Made by a program: the position numbers and the translations under genes
NCBI GenBank assembly: GCA_006969385.1
Contig: CP030884.1
Span: 558,001 to 622,000 of the forward strand
DNA from: Planctomycetaceae bacterium
GTDB taxonomy: Bacteria; Planctomycetota; Phycisphaerae; UBA1845; UTPLA1
Reading direction: 5' to 3'
Length of the DNA: 64,000 nucleotides
Shown: positions 1 to 7,447 of the stretch, one piece after another
Layout of the letters: each line of letters begins with the position of its first letter
Position numbering within the stretch: the first letter of the stretch is position 1
Notes under the pieces: model-generated
What the model saw: the letters and a program-made list of their open reading frames with translations, nothing else
Told to the model about the DNA's origin: nothing
The model's database searches: none

Positions 1-348
1 TTGCATCTGGCGGCGGCGCCCAAGTATTACTTCGCGCGGATGCTTACCGACGAAGAGTTACAACAGGTCACCACCAAGGCATTTCAAAACGGCAAGCAAC
101 AAGCCATGCGTTTGGCGAAGGCGACCGGCATGCAATTGGGCGATCTGGTGTCGGTCTCAAGCGGCATGGAAGCGGCCAACATGTTTAGCCAAATTGCGGA
201 CTATCAAGTGACGGTGCAAGCCATGTTTGGCGAAGGCGAGGTCACCTTTGACGAAGACGCACAGCGCCCCGTCGCCGAGATCAGCCAAGCCCAGTTGCGG
301 CCGCTAACGTATGAATATGCCGTGCAACTTTCATTTGAGTTGAAGTAA
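1..348 (+). CDS. SIMPL (DUF541) domain protein, C-terminal part only
   Basis: The reading frame is open at the left edge, so only the last ~115 residues are visible and the true start lies outside the window. The segment with repeated Ala/Lys spacing, AMRLAKATGMQLGDLVSVSS, matches the C-terminal half of SIMPL/DUF541 proteins, where an alanine-rich helix is followed by a 'G..LG.vvsvs' strand. The closing stretch LTYEYAVQLSFELK fits the final beta strand of that fold. Members are usually periplasmic or membrane-anchored with no settled enzymatic role. It ends 100 bp before hslU on the same strand; whether they are co-transcribed cannot be told. It is not HslV-like. Confidence 0.7.
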   Translation: MHLAAAPKYYFARMLTDEELQQVTTKAFQNGKQQAMRLAKATGMQLGDLVSVSSGMEAANMFSQIADYQVTVQAMFGEGEVTFDEDAQRPVAEISQAQLRPLTYEYAVQLSFELK

Positions 349-448
349 GCACGATCGGCTTGCGCGTTTATCGCGAAACGCCGCCACCGGCTCGCGCGTG
401 CGATCAATCATAAGAACCACCTATTGAAAGCGTAGAAGTCAACCTCGT

Positions 449-1795
449 ATGACCGAACTGCCCCCCAAGCGAATCGTCGAAGAACTCGACAAGTACATCA
501 TCGGCCAGGGCGACGCCAAACGCGCCGTTGCCATCGCCATTCGAAATCGCTGGCGCCGCCAACAGTTGCCCGACGCGATGCGCGAAGAAGTCGGCCCCAA
601 GAACATCCTAATGATCGGCCCGACCGGCGTCGGTAAGACCGAAATCGCCCGACGGCTGGCCACGCTCGTCAACGCGCCGTTTCTGAAGGTCGAGGCGACC
701 AAGTTTACCGAAGTCGGCTACATGGGCCGCGATGTCGATTCGATGATCCGCGACCTCGTCGAGTTTTCGCTCAACATGGTGCAGAAGGAGCAACGCGAAG
801 TCGTGCGCGAAAAGGCGGAGGCCAACACCGAGGAACGCATCCTCGACGAACTGCTACCGCGCCAACCCGAGACCTACGGCGAAGAGACCACCGACAGCGA
901 CGAACAAGGCCGCCGTCAGCGCACGCGCGACAAACTGCGCCTGCAACTGCGCGACGGCGAACTCGAAGACCGCACGGTCGAACTGCGCGTCGAACAAAAA
1001 GCGCAACCGATGGGTATGCTCGCCACTACGCTCGGTCCGGATCAATTCGGCCCCGAGTTGCAGGACATGATCGAGAAGATGATGCCTTCGCAATCGAAGC
1101 AGCGGAAAGTGACCATTCGCGAAGCGCGCAAGGTGATCTTCGACGAAGAATGCGAGAAGCTCATCGATCGCGAGAAGGCTGTCGAAATGGCGGTGCAGCG
1201 CGCCGAGAACAACGGCATCGTGTTTATCGACGAGATGGACAAGCTCTGCGGCGGACCGTCGCAACATGGGCCCGATGTCAGCCGCCAAGGCGTGCAGCGC
1301 GACATGTTGCCGCTCATCGAGGGAACGACGGTCAACACGCGACACGGCAGTGTAAAGACCGATCACATTCTCTTTGTCGCTGCCGGTGCATTCCATACCG
1401 CCAAACCGAGCGACTTGATGCCCGAACTGCAGGGCCGATTGCCGATTCGGGTGGAGTTACAAGATCTCACCAAGAGCGATTTTGTGCGCATCCTGACGGA
1501 GCCGCGCAACGCGTTGACCAAGCAGCAGGTGGCGTTGCTCGGCACCGAAGGCGTCGGCCTGAGTTTTACCCGCGACGCCATCGAAAAACTCGCCGAGATC
1601 GCGGCCGAGGTGAATCGATCGACCGAAAACATCGGCGCGCGGCGGCTGCAAACCATTTTGGAAAAAGTCATGGAAGATTTATCATTCGATGCGCCGGATA
1701 AGTCGGGAGAGAAGATCGAGATCGACGGCGCGTTTGTCAACGATCGGCTGGCCGAGATCGTCAGCGATCAGGACCTGAGTAAGTTCATTCTGTAA
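449..1795 (+). CDS. hslU: HslU (ClpY), ATPase/unfoldase subunit of the HslUV protease
   Basis: A 448-residue AAA+ protein of normal HslU length. Visible features are the N-terminal PKRIVEELDKYIIGQ segment, Walker A GPTGVGKT at residues 57-64, a pore loop GYMG near residue 90 (usually GYVG), a charged I domain at about 110-245, Walker B IVFIDEMDK near 257-265, the sensor/arginine region ELQGRLPIRVEL near 326, and the C-terminal tail DLSKFIL. In known HslU proteins that tail inserts into HslV to activate the peptidase, so its conservation suggests a working HslV partner. hslV normally sits directly upstream, but here that place is taken by the SIMPL gene. The complex unfolds and degrades cytoplasmic substrates using ATP. 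Confidence 0.97.
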   Translation: MTELPPKRIVEELDKYIIGQGDAKRAVAIAIRNRWRRQQLPDAMREEVGPKNILMIGPTGVGKTEIARRLATLVNAPFLKVEATKFTEVGYMGRDVDSMIRDLVEFSLNMVQKEQREVVREKAEANTEERILDELLPRQPETYGEETTDSDEQGRRQRTRDKLRLQLRDGELEDRTVELRVEQKAQPMGMLATTLGPDQFGPELQDMIEKMMPSQSKQRKVTIREARKVIFDEECEKLIDREKAVEMAVQRAENNGIVFIDEMDKLCGGPSQHGPDVSRQGVQRDMLPLIEGTTVNTRHGSVKTDHILFVAAGAFHTAKPSDLMPELQGRLPIRVELQDLTKSDFVRILTEPRNALTKQQVALLGTEGVGLSFTRDAIEKLAEIAAEVNRSTENIGARRLQTILEKVMEDLSFDAPDKSGEKIEIDGAFVNDRLAEIVSDQDLSKFIL

Positions 1796-1849
1796 CGACG
1801 TTGCCAGATTGCGTGCGCGACGTGCACCCATTTTTTGAGAGCCAAGACC

Positions 1850-2737
1850 ATGACCTATCGACGATCCCTATTCAGCGTTGCCCTGCTGGCGTGCTTTGCC
1901 ACGACGCTTGTTCCTGCAGACGTATCCGCCCAAGGTTTACAACCCAGCTCGAAACGTCGGCCGCGCCGACCGCGCGCCCCCGAGGTAACGACCGACAAGT
2001 TTGCCGACCGCGTGGTTACGTTTGAAACCTCCGACGGCGTGACCATCGAAGCCGATTGGTACCCCGTCAAAGCCGAAGACGGCGAGAAAACGCCGGCGGC
2101 GATTTTGATTCATATGTATCCCGCCCAGCGCGCGAGTTGGAAGCCGATGGTGCCGCTGTTGCGCGATCGCCTCGGCGTTTCGTTGCTCGCGTATGACATT
2201 CGCGGAACCGGCGGCAGCATTAAGCCCGTCGAGAAGGAATTGGAAAAAGGCTATCAGGGGCGCGATGCGGAACACTTCGGTAACGCGTGGAAAGATACCG
2301 AAGCCGCGTACGCATGGTTGGGCCAGCAGGACTTCATCAACACCGATCGGGTAATTCTGATCGGTGCCAGCGTCGGTTGCAGTATCTCGATCGACTTCGC
2401 TCACCGCGAGCCGAAAATTCAGGGCGTGGCGTGTTTGTCGCCCGGCACCGACTACATGTCGATCGATACGCTGAGCCATATCAAAGACGTCAAGAACGCC
2501 AAGGTTTTGCTGATCGCACCGAAAGGTGAATACGCCGCCGTCGAGTCGATCATGGATGCCGGCAAGGGCAAAGCCAAGATCAAAGGCAAGGAGTATCCCG
2601 GTGGCCGCGAAAACCACGGCACGCGCATGTTTGACGCCGACTATGGCATGAAAGTGAAGAAGCGCCTGATGCAATTCGCCAGAGGTGTTTTGGAGATTGA
2701 CAAAGGCGGCAAGGACGATGGCGACGACGACAACTAG
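1850..2737 (+). CDS. secreted alpha/beta hydrolase (dienelactone-hydrolase-like)
   Basis: About 295 residues from the ATG at 1850; a TTG at 1835 would add five residues. The N-terminus MTYRRSLFSVALLACFATT with a downstream Ala-Gln site is a typical signal peptide, followed by a basic, Pro/Arg-rich linker. The hydrolase core shows an oxyanion region AILIHMYP, a strand ending AYDIRGTGGS, and the nucleophile elbow GASVGCS (Ser near residue 174). A histidine in RENHGTRMF is the likely base. The usual catalytic Asp position appears as APKGEY, so the acid may be Glu or lie elsewhere. The C-terminus is Lys/Asp-rich. The substrate cannot be inferred. It lies 54 bp after hslU and 21 bp before the dihydrouridine synthase gene. 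Confidence 0.85.
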   Translation: MTYRRSLFSVALLACFATTLVPADVSAQGLQPSSKRRPRRPRAPEVTTDKFADRVVTFETSDGVTIEADWYPVKAEDGEKTPAAILIHMYPAQRASWKPMVPLLRDRLGVSLLAYDIRGTGGSIKPVEKELEKGYQGRDAEHFGNAWKDTEAAYAWLGQQDFINTDRVILIGASVGCSISIDFAHREPKIQGVACLSPGTDYMSIDTLSHIKDVKNAKVLLIAPKGEYAAVESIMDAGKGKAKIKGKEYPGGRENHGTRMFDADYGMKVKKRLMQFARGVLEIDKGGKDDGDDDN

Positions 2738-2758
2738 CCCCGCTTCGACGATCGCACG

Positions 2759-3823
2759 ATGAGACCTATGAAAACGCTGACCATCGGCCATTACGAACTC
2801 GACGCTCCTATGGTGCAGGCTGCGCTATCCGGCTATAGCGACTTGGCCATGCGCAAGCTGGCGCGCGAGTACGGTTGCCCGTACACCATCAACGAAGTCG
2901 TGCTCGATAAGATGGTGGCCGAAGGCGGCAAGAAGATGCGGCGCATGTTGGCGACCGACGAAGACGAACGCCCCGTTGCCGGTCAACTCATGGGTAGCGA
3001 GCCGGAGCAGTTCGCCGCCGCCGCCGATACGTTGGTCAACATGGGCTACAACGTGATCGACGTAAACTTCGGCTGCCCGGTCAAAAAAGTGCTCGGTCGC
3101 TGTCGCGGGGGCTTTCTGCTTTCCGACCCGCCGACGGCGCGCGACATTCTGACGGCCGTGCGCGATGCGGTGAACGGCCGCACGCCGCTCACGCTAAAGA
3201 TGCGGCGCGGCATGGATGATAGCGAAGAGAGCGAGCGCAACTTTTTCGAGATTCTCGAAACGGCGTACGAGCTCGGCTATTGTTCGATCACGGTGCACGG
3301 GCGCACGGTCGAACAGCGCTACGTCGGGCCAAGTCGTTGGGCGTTCCTCGCGCGACTGAAGCGACGCATCGGCGATCGCCAATTGCTGGGCAGCGGCGAT
3401 TTGTTTTCGGCGGTCGATTGCAAGCGCATGTTGGATGAAACGGGCGTCGATGGCGTGTCGATCGCGCGCGGTGCCATTGGCAATCCGTTTATCTTTAACG
3501 AACTGCGCAGCCTGCTAACGACGGGCGAATTGCCGCCGCCGGCAACGCTTGCCGAACAGCGCAAGGCCATTACGCGCCACTTCGAATTGATTTGCGATCT
3601 GTGGGGCCCGGAGCGCGGCAGTGTGATCTTTCGCAAATTTGGTGTGAGGTACGCCGAGCTACATCCGTTATACGAACAGGTCAAAATGGCTTACGTTGCG
3701 GTGCGCACACCCGAGGCGCTCAACGCGCTGTTGGCCGAATGGTACGACGAGGCCGCTGGCTTTCCGCCGGTCGCACGACGGCTGCGGCCGGAGGCGTTGG
3801 TAGCCGCTGGCGCAACATTGTAG
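2759..3823 (+). CDS. tRNA-dihydrouridine synthase (Dus family, DusB-like)
   Basis: A 354-residue FMN-dependent TIM-barrel enzyme that reduces uridines in tRNA D-loops. The family signature DVNFGCPVKK carries the catalytic cysteine at residue 106. The phosphate/FMN-binding stretch LTLKMRRGMDD and the VHGRTVEQRYVGPSRW motif match the Dus pattern, and a C-terminal helical segment follows the barrel, as in other Dus enzymes. The segment after the active site, GRCRGGFLLSD, departs from the common 'G.GaaLl' form. A second ATG at 2768 is equally possible as start. It probably shares a transcript with the hydrolase gene upstream. Function is confident; the exact subfamily is not. Confidence 0.92.
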   Translation: MRPMKTLTIGHYELDAPMVQAALSGYSDLAMRKLAREYGCPYTINEVVLDKMVAEGGKKMRRMLATDEDERPVAGQLMGSEPEQFAAAADTLVNMGYNVIDVNFGCPVKKVLGRCRGGFLLSDPPTARDILTAVRDAVNGRTPLTLKMRRGMDDSEESERNFFEILETAYELGYCSITVHGRTVEQRYVGPSRWAFLARLKRRIGDRQLLGSGDLFSAVDCKRMLDETGVDGVSIARGAIGNPFIFNELRSLLTTGELPPPATLAEQRKAITRHFELICDLWGPERGSVIFRKFGVRYAELHPLYEQVKMAYVAVRTPEALNALLAEWYDEAAGFPPVARRLRPEALVAAGATL

Positions 3824-3863
3824 TCCAACAAACCGCGAGATCGTTCAACGTCGCGCGAGCAAT

Positions 3864-3889
3864 CAGAGCCGCGCCCGTAAGGAAGCGGT
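3864..3889 (+). repeat. dispersed repeat C, copy 1 (26 bp)
   Basis: This 26-base stretch, beginning CAGAGCCGCGCCCGTAAGGA, occurs again as an exact reverse complement at 50255-50280. It lies between the dihydrouridine synthase gene and repeat A copy 1. An identical 26-mer in two non-coding gaps 46 kb apart is not expected by chance. Confidence 0.85.
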
Positions 3890-3960
3890 ACACGTAACCC
3901 GGCGCGAATGCATGAATAAACAACGGGGCGAACGCAATCTTGCACGACGCCTCCGCGAAT

Positions 3961-3989
3961 ACACCGGTTGCAAACCGGTGCCACAGCGC
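3961..3989 (+). repeat. repeat A copy 1: hairpin plus CCACAGCGC tail
   Basis: A palindrome CACCGGTT-GCA-AACCGGTG is followed directly by CCACAGCGC. It is one of eight related units in the window; the stem sequence varies but pairing and tail are kept. Confidence 0.85.
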
Positions 3990-4074
3990 GGATGCTCGTA
4001 ACACACCGGCAATACGAGAAGGTTAGCCAATAAGATAACCAAGTAAACGCTAGCGCTAATCATTCGATAACACC

Positions 4075-4656
4075 ATGTCCTTTCTCCAAACCCTCTTTTT
4101 CGAATCCCGTCTCTACCTCGGCATCTTCTCATTCGTTTTATTCGCCGCCGTGCTCTTAATCCGACCGCGTCTCGAATCGGAATCATTCCGCAAGCGCAGC
4201 CTGCCGATCGTGATGCTCGCGATCGTCGGCCTGTTTGTGCTGCAAACACTCGTCGTCACGCAGCGGGAAACGATTCTGCTTCGGCTCGATCGATTCGTGA
4301 ACGCCATCGTCGAAACGAACCCGATGGTTCTGAGCGAATTGGTTCACGATCGTTACGACGCGGAAGCGCTCGATCGCCAAGGGTTTCTCGATGCCCTCGA
4401 TCGGTGGATGGAACGGTTCGATGTTTACGATGTGCGCTATCGCAAGCGCGACGTCAGCGTGGACGGTATCAATGCCGAACTCGAACTCGGCGTGATGGCC
4501 ACCGTGCAAATCGACAAGCAGTCGGGACAAACGCATTTCGGCACGTGGATGATCGACTGGCAGCAAGCCAATGACGGTGCCTGGCGGATCACATCGATTC
4601 GACCGATTCAGATCGACGGCCAACCGATCCAGCAAATGCGGCCCTATTTGCGTTAA
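4075..4656 (+). CDS. membrane-anchored protein with NTF2/SnoaL-like domain, unknown function
   Basis: A 193-residue protein. Two hydrophobic segments, at about residues 14-30 and 43-60, are separated by a basic loop and predict an N-terminal membrane hairpin. The remaining ~130 residues alternate helix and strand, with RFVNAIVETNP and WMIDWQQANDGAWRITSI resembling the start and the last strands of the NTF2-like alpha+beta cone fold (an Asp/Gly turn then W-R-I). No catalytic residue can be named. It stands alone between repeat-containing gaps, upstream of mutM. The NTF2-like call rests on pattern only. Confidence 0.55.
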   Translation: MSFLQTLFFESRLYLGIFSFVLFAAVLLIRPRLESESFRKRSLPIVMLAIVGLFVLQTLVVTQRETILLRLDRFVNAIVETNPMVLSELVHDRYDAEALDRQGFLDALDRWMERFDVYDVRYRKRDVSVDGINAELELGVMATVQIDKQSGQTHFGTWMIDWQQANDGAWRITSIRPIQIDGQPIQQMRPYLR

Positions 4657-4736
4657 GTACCTTGATCATTATTCGCCATTCGGCCGCGAGGGACGCCTAC
4701 GATCATCGAGAATGAATTGGCCGCTTCGCCAATCGG

Positions 4737-4764
4737 CACTGCCGAGACGGCAGTGGCACAGCAG
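4737..4764 (+). repeat. repeat A copy 2: hairpin plus GCACAGCAG tail
   Basis: Stem CACTGCC / GGCAGTG with loop GAGAC, followed by GCACAGCAG. The stem differs from copy 1 at several positions, yet both arms change together. It lies between the NTF2-like gene and mutM. Confidence 0.75.
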
Positions 4765-4833
4765 TTACATCTAAATCATACTGAGATCGCCGTGCCTAAC
4801 TTTTTCGACGCGGACGCATAAAATCCCAAGACC

Positions 4834-5658
4834 ATGCCCGAGTTACCCGAAGTTCAAACCATCGTCAGCCAACTGCACGCGCAGGTGAGCGGTCTCACGA
4901 TCGCGCGGGCCGATCTGCGCCATTCCGATTTTTGGCGCAACGCCCAGCGCGGCGCGGGCTTTCCGAAATCTCTGGTCGGTCGGCGCATTGAAGCCGTGCG
5001 GCGCGAAGCGAAACGCATTTGGGTCGATCTCGACGATGGCAGTCGCATGTTGATTCATTTGGGTATGACCGGCCGCGTGCTGGTGCAGCCGCCAACGGAT
5101 AAGCTCGAACTGCACACGCACTTGCGCTTGCGATTTAAGGATCACGATTGCGAGATGCGCTGTCGCGACCCGCGTCGCTTTGGCGGCGTGTGGTGGTTCC
5201 CCGTCGGCACCGATACGTCGGCATTGCTCTCAGCCGTGGGGCCCGATGCGCTGACCCTAAAGACGAAGGATTTTCTCAAACTGTGCGAGCGCGCGCGACC
5301 GATCAAGGCGCTGTTGCTCGACCAAACTCGGATCGCAGGGTTGGGCAATATCTATGCCGATGAAGCGCTGTTCGACGCGCGCATTCACCCGCTCACGCAC
5401 GCCGCCGATATTCCCGTCGATCAACAGAAGCTATTAGCCAAGGGTGTGCGGAAAGTCTTGCGACATGCCATTAACTTCGGCGGATCGACGTTACGCGATT
5501 TCGTGCGTACCGACGGACGCATGGGCGAGTTTCAAAAAATTCATCGCGTGTACGGTCGCGAAGGCGAACCCTGCGTGCGTTGCAAAACACCCATTCTGCG
5601 GATTCAAGCAGCAGGACGATCTTCGCACGTGTGCCCGGCGTGTCAGCCGGAGGTGTAA
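4834..5658 (+). CDS. mutM: formamidopyrimidine-DNA glycosylase (Fpg/MutM)
   Basis: A 274-residue base-excision repair glycosylase/AP lyase that removes oxidised purines such as 8-oxoguanine. It begins MPELPEVQT, so after Met removal Pro becomes the catalytic N-terminal nucleophile and Glu follows. The lysine in VRREAKRIWVDL corresponds to the conserved Lys57 of the family, and LIHLGMTGRV is the usual adjacent motif. The helix-two-turn-helix GLGNIYADEALF and a C-terminal zinc finger of form C-x2-C-x16-C-x2-C (CVRC ... CPAC) are complete. Length is normal for the family. It stands alone, with repeats in the gaps on both sides. Confidence 0.97.
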   Translation: MPELPEVQTIVSQLHAQVSGLTIARADLRHSDFWRNAQRGAGFPKSLVGRRIEAVRREAKRIWVDLDDGSRMLIHLGMTGRVLVQPPTDKLELHTHLRLRFKDHDCEMRCRDPRRFGGVWWFPVGTDTSALLSAVGPDALTLKTKDFLKLCERARPIKALLLDQTRIAGLGNIYADEALFDARIHPLTHAADIPVDQQKLLAKGVRKVLRHAINFGGSTLRDFVRTDGRMGEFQKIHRVYGREGEPCVRCKTPILRIQAAGRSSHVCPACQPEV

Positions 5659-5854
5659 GACGACAAACGATAAACTTCACCGACGATGGATCGGCAAAGT
5701 GGCGAAGGCTTCGAGTTCAAATGTCTTTCGTGCCTACTTATTGCCTGTTGCACGCGAACTTACCCGCTATCTTAAATCAGATATCAATTGTTCAATCAAT
5801 GACTCTTTAGACCACTTCACGAAAGACTGCGCCCCCGGGTGATTTATCGGTATC

Positions 5855-5887
5855 CACCGGCTATTAGCCGATGCCACAGTGCAGCCG
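5855..5887 (+). repeat. repeat A copy 3
   Basis: CACCGGCT-ATT-AGCCGATG with one mismatch in the stem, followed by CCACAGTGCAGCCG. It is closest to copy 4 at 48597, which shares the ATT loop and the downstream bases CCGTCGC. Confidence 0.8.
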
Positions 5888-5963
5888 TCGCGCTCAAACG
5901 TGAATTGGTATAATCGTTGCGCCAAGCAAGTTGATGAACGTGCGGAAGAAAGGTCAATTTTAC

Positions 5964-6164
5964 GATCCCGGCAGGGATCGACGGATAATAGCCCACCGTT
6001 TCAACGGTGGCTGTAATAGCTGGCCAACCTGTTTCTCGTCCTGTAAGGACGATGGGAAACAAAGTGACGCCGAATTCCTTCTATCCCTACGGGATGACGT
6101 CTGCCTGGCGTATCAAATCCCCCCACGATGTGGGGGGCTATTATCATTTGATCCCTCCGGGATC
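5964..6164 (+). repeat. compound palindromic element B, copy 1 (six hairpins)
   Basis: Successive palindromes are: GATCCCGGCAGGGATC (5964-5979), CCACCGTTTCAACGGTGG (5993-6010), TCGTCCTGTAAGGACGA (6036-6052), ATCCCTACGGGAT (6083-6095), CCCCCCAC-GAT-GTGGGGGG (6119-6137) and GATCCCTCCGGGATC (6150-6164). The two ends are also inverted copies of each other: GATAATAGCCC lies inside the left end and GGGCTATTATC, its complement, inside the right end. A second copy, in the opposite orientation, lies at 12101-12298. It contains no open frame of note. It resembles REP-type non-coding mobile or RNA-structure elements, but I cannot name a described family with confidence. Confidence 0.85.
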
Positions 6165-6253
6165 AAGAGCATACACCTTGTCTCGAAGCGCGAATATTCG
6201 CTTTTTGTTCGATTAAACTGCTTAGAACTTCCACGACGCTTTGAAATCTGCAC

Positions 6254-7447
6254 TTAGGACGCCCGATCATTCGGCCCGCGCAGATCGTAGCGGCGGCGAC
6301 TGACGATCAGCGTATCGCCGCGTTGGCGCACTTTGCGAAAGCCCATCAGGTGCATGATCTGCAATGGGAAAAATCTCGCGACGTGTTTGTCGACGATGAA
6401 GCACGCTTCGTGATCCGGATCGCGCCGCACGCCCGGTAGCCACGACGCGAGCCGATGCACGTGCAACCGTCGCAACAGGTACGACACGCGTAACCAAAAG
6501 CGCGATACGCTGCGGCCGAGGAAGTACCCGTCGTTGCCTTGCCCCTGATAAAGCGGCAGCAGAATGCGGCCGGTTTCCTCCGCCGCAACGTCACCTGCAT
6601 GCGTTTCGGCGAGCACCTCGCCCGCCGACACCTGTTGAAAGTTGCGATAGCCGGGCCGCATGTTGAAGCCATCACCCTTTTCGACCGGTCGCCGACGGCG
6701 AATCTCCATCACGGCGGGAAGATGCTGCGTTTGTCGCCGCAAGGTATCGAATGCTTCCCGTGCTGCGGGAATCTGGTTGGCATCCACGCAGCCGGCGGCG
6801 TTGAGCATGATCCAGATGGCGGCTTCCTGATTGCAGATGCTCTGCGGATCGTCGTGCTGCCCCGCTTCAAAGCCGATGGTGATATGCCCGAGGCTGTTTA
6901 CGTGTTCGAGCAAGACGCCGTCGATGGTTTCTTCCAGGCCCAAGATGACCGGCGCTGGAAAGCGAAACGCGAACCTGCGATTGCGAATGGTATCACCCAG
7001 TAACACAAAGGGTTCGCCAAAGGCAGAACTGGTATGCAGATCGAGGAATGCAACTTCACCCGTGGCGCGCTCGAAAGCTTCGGAAAGGGCTGCGTGCAGT
7101 TCCGTCATTTCCTGCCAGTCTGCGGGCGCGAGATCGGGCGGGCCGCCACGTTCCAACAAGGCCACACGCTCTGGCGTCCACACGCGATTGAGGTCGTCGC
7201 CCATGTAGCGATCGCCCAGGCGCAACGCCTGCAAGTTACCCGCGATGCCCGTGAGTTCACCTTGAAAATTGCAATCTTTCTTGGCAAGGGTATCGAAGAC
7301 GCGCTCTAGCGCGACGATGCCGGAGGTTTCGTTGCCGTGAATGCCGCCGACGCAGACGAGCGACGGTCCCGGCTTCCGACCGGTATGCACACCGATGATG
7401 CGCTGGAAGGAGCGGGAAACTGTCGGTTTTTCGGTCAACATGGTCAC
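6254..7447 (-). CDS. AstE/aspartoacylase-like zinc metallohydrolase (M14-related)
   Basis: A 397-residue protein of the succinylglutamate desuccinylase/aspartoacylase group, which hydrolyse amide bonds of N-acyl or carboxyl-terminal amino acids with one zinc. The zinc ligands appear as GGIHGNE (His37, Glu40) and LDLHTSS (His138). GDDLNRVW (83-90) is the substrate-binding DLNR motif, and GFEAGQ (Glu194) is the likely general base. It is longer than AstE, with about 150 extra C-terminal residues ending in a basic segment. The GTG start overlaps the stop of the upstream gene by 4 bp (GTGA); an ATG lies two codons in. This coupling to the ligase-CBS gene suggests a shared substrate or opposing reactions. 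Confidence 0.85.
   Translation of the reverse strand: MTMLTEKPTVSRSFQRIIGVHTGRKPGPSLVCVGGIHGNETSGIVALERVFDTLAKKDCNFQGELTGIAGNLQALRLGDRYMGDDLNRVWTPERVALLERGGPPDLAPADWQEMTELHAALSEAFERATGEVAFLDLHTSSAFGEPFVLLGDTIRNRRFAFRFPAPVILGLEETIDGVLLEHVNSLGHITIGFEAGQHDDPQSICNQEAAIWIMLNAAGCVDANQIPAAREAFDTLRRQTQHLPAVMEIRRRRPVEKGDGFNMRPGYRNFQQVSAGEVLAETHAGDVAAEETGRILLPLYQGQGNDGYFLGRSVSRFWLRVSYLLRRLHVHRLASWLPGVRRDPDHEACFIVDKHVARFFPLQIMHLMGFRKVRQRGDTLIVSRRRYDLRGPNDRAS

Larger units (their letters stand above)
5659..6253. other. 595-bp gap with repeats, no gene
   Basis: The gap lies between the convergent ends of mutM and the AstE-like gene. It holds repeat A copy 3 (5855-5887) and the six-hairpin element B copy 1 (5964-6164). 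Small open frames here run through the palindromes, have no family resemblance, and are not called. Nothing else was recognised. Confidence 0.7.

Noticed and set aside
1..348. First gene fragment as HslV, the usual partner upstream of hslU
   Set aside because: HslV begins with a catalytic Thr and has Ntn-hydrolase strands; this fragment has the alanine-rich helix and LG.vvsvs pattern of SIMPL proteins.
1937..2791. Long open frame (284 codons) antisense to the alpha/beta hydrolase gene
   Set aside because: It is a mirror of codon bias in the GC-rich sense gene; the translation shows no family motif and the sense strand has a clear signal peptide and nucleophile elbow.
5964..6164. Element B as a CRISPR array
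   Set aside because: The hairpins differ from one another in sequence and there are no equal-length direct repeats separated by unique spacers; no cas gene is nearby.
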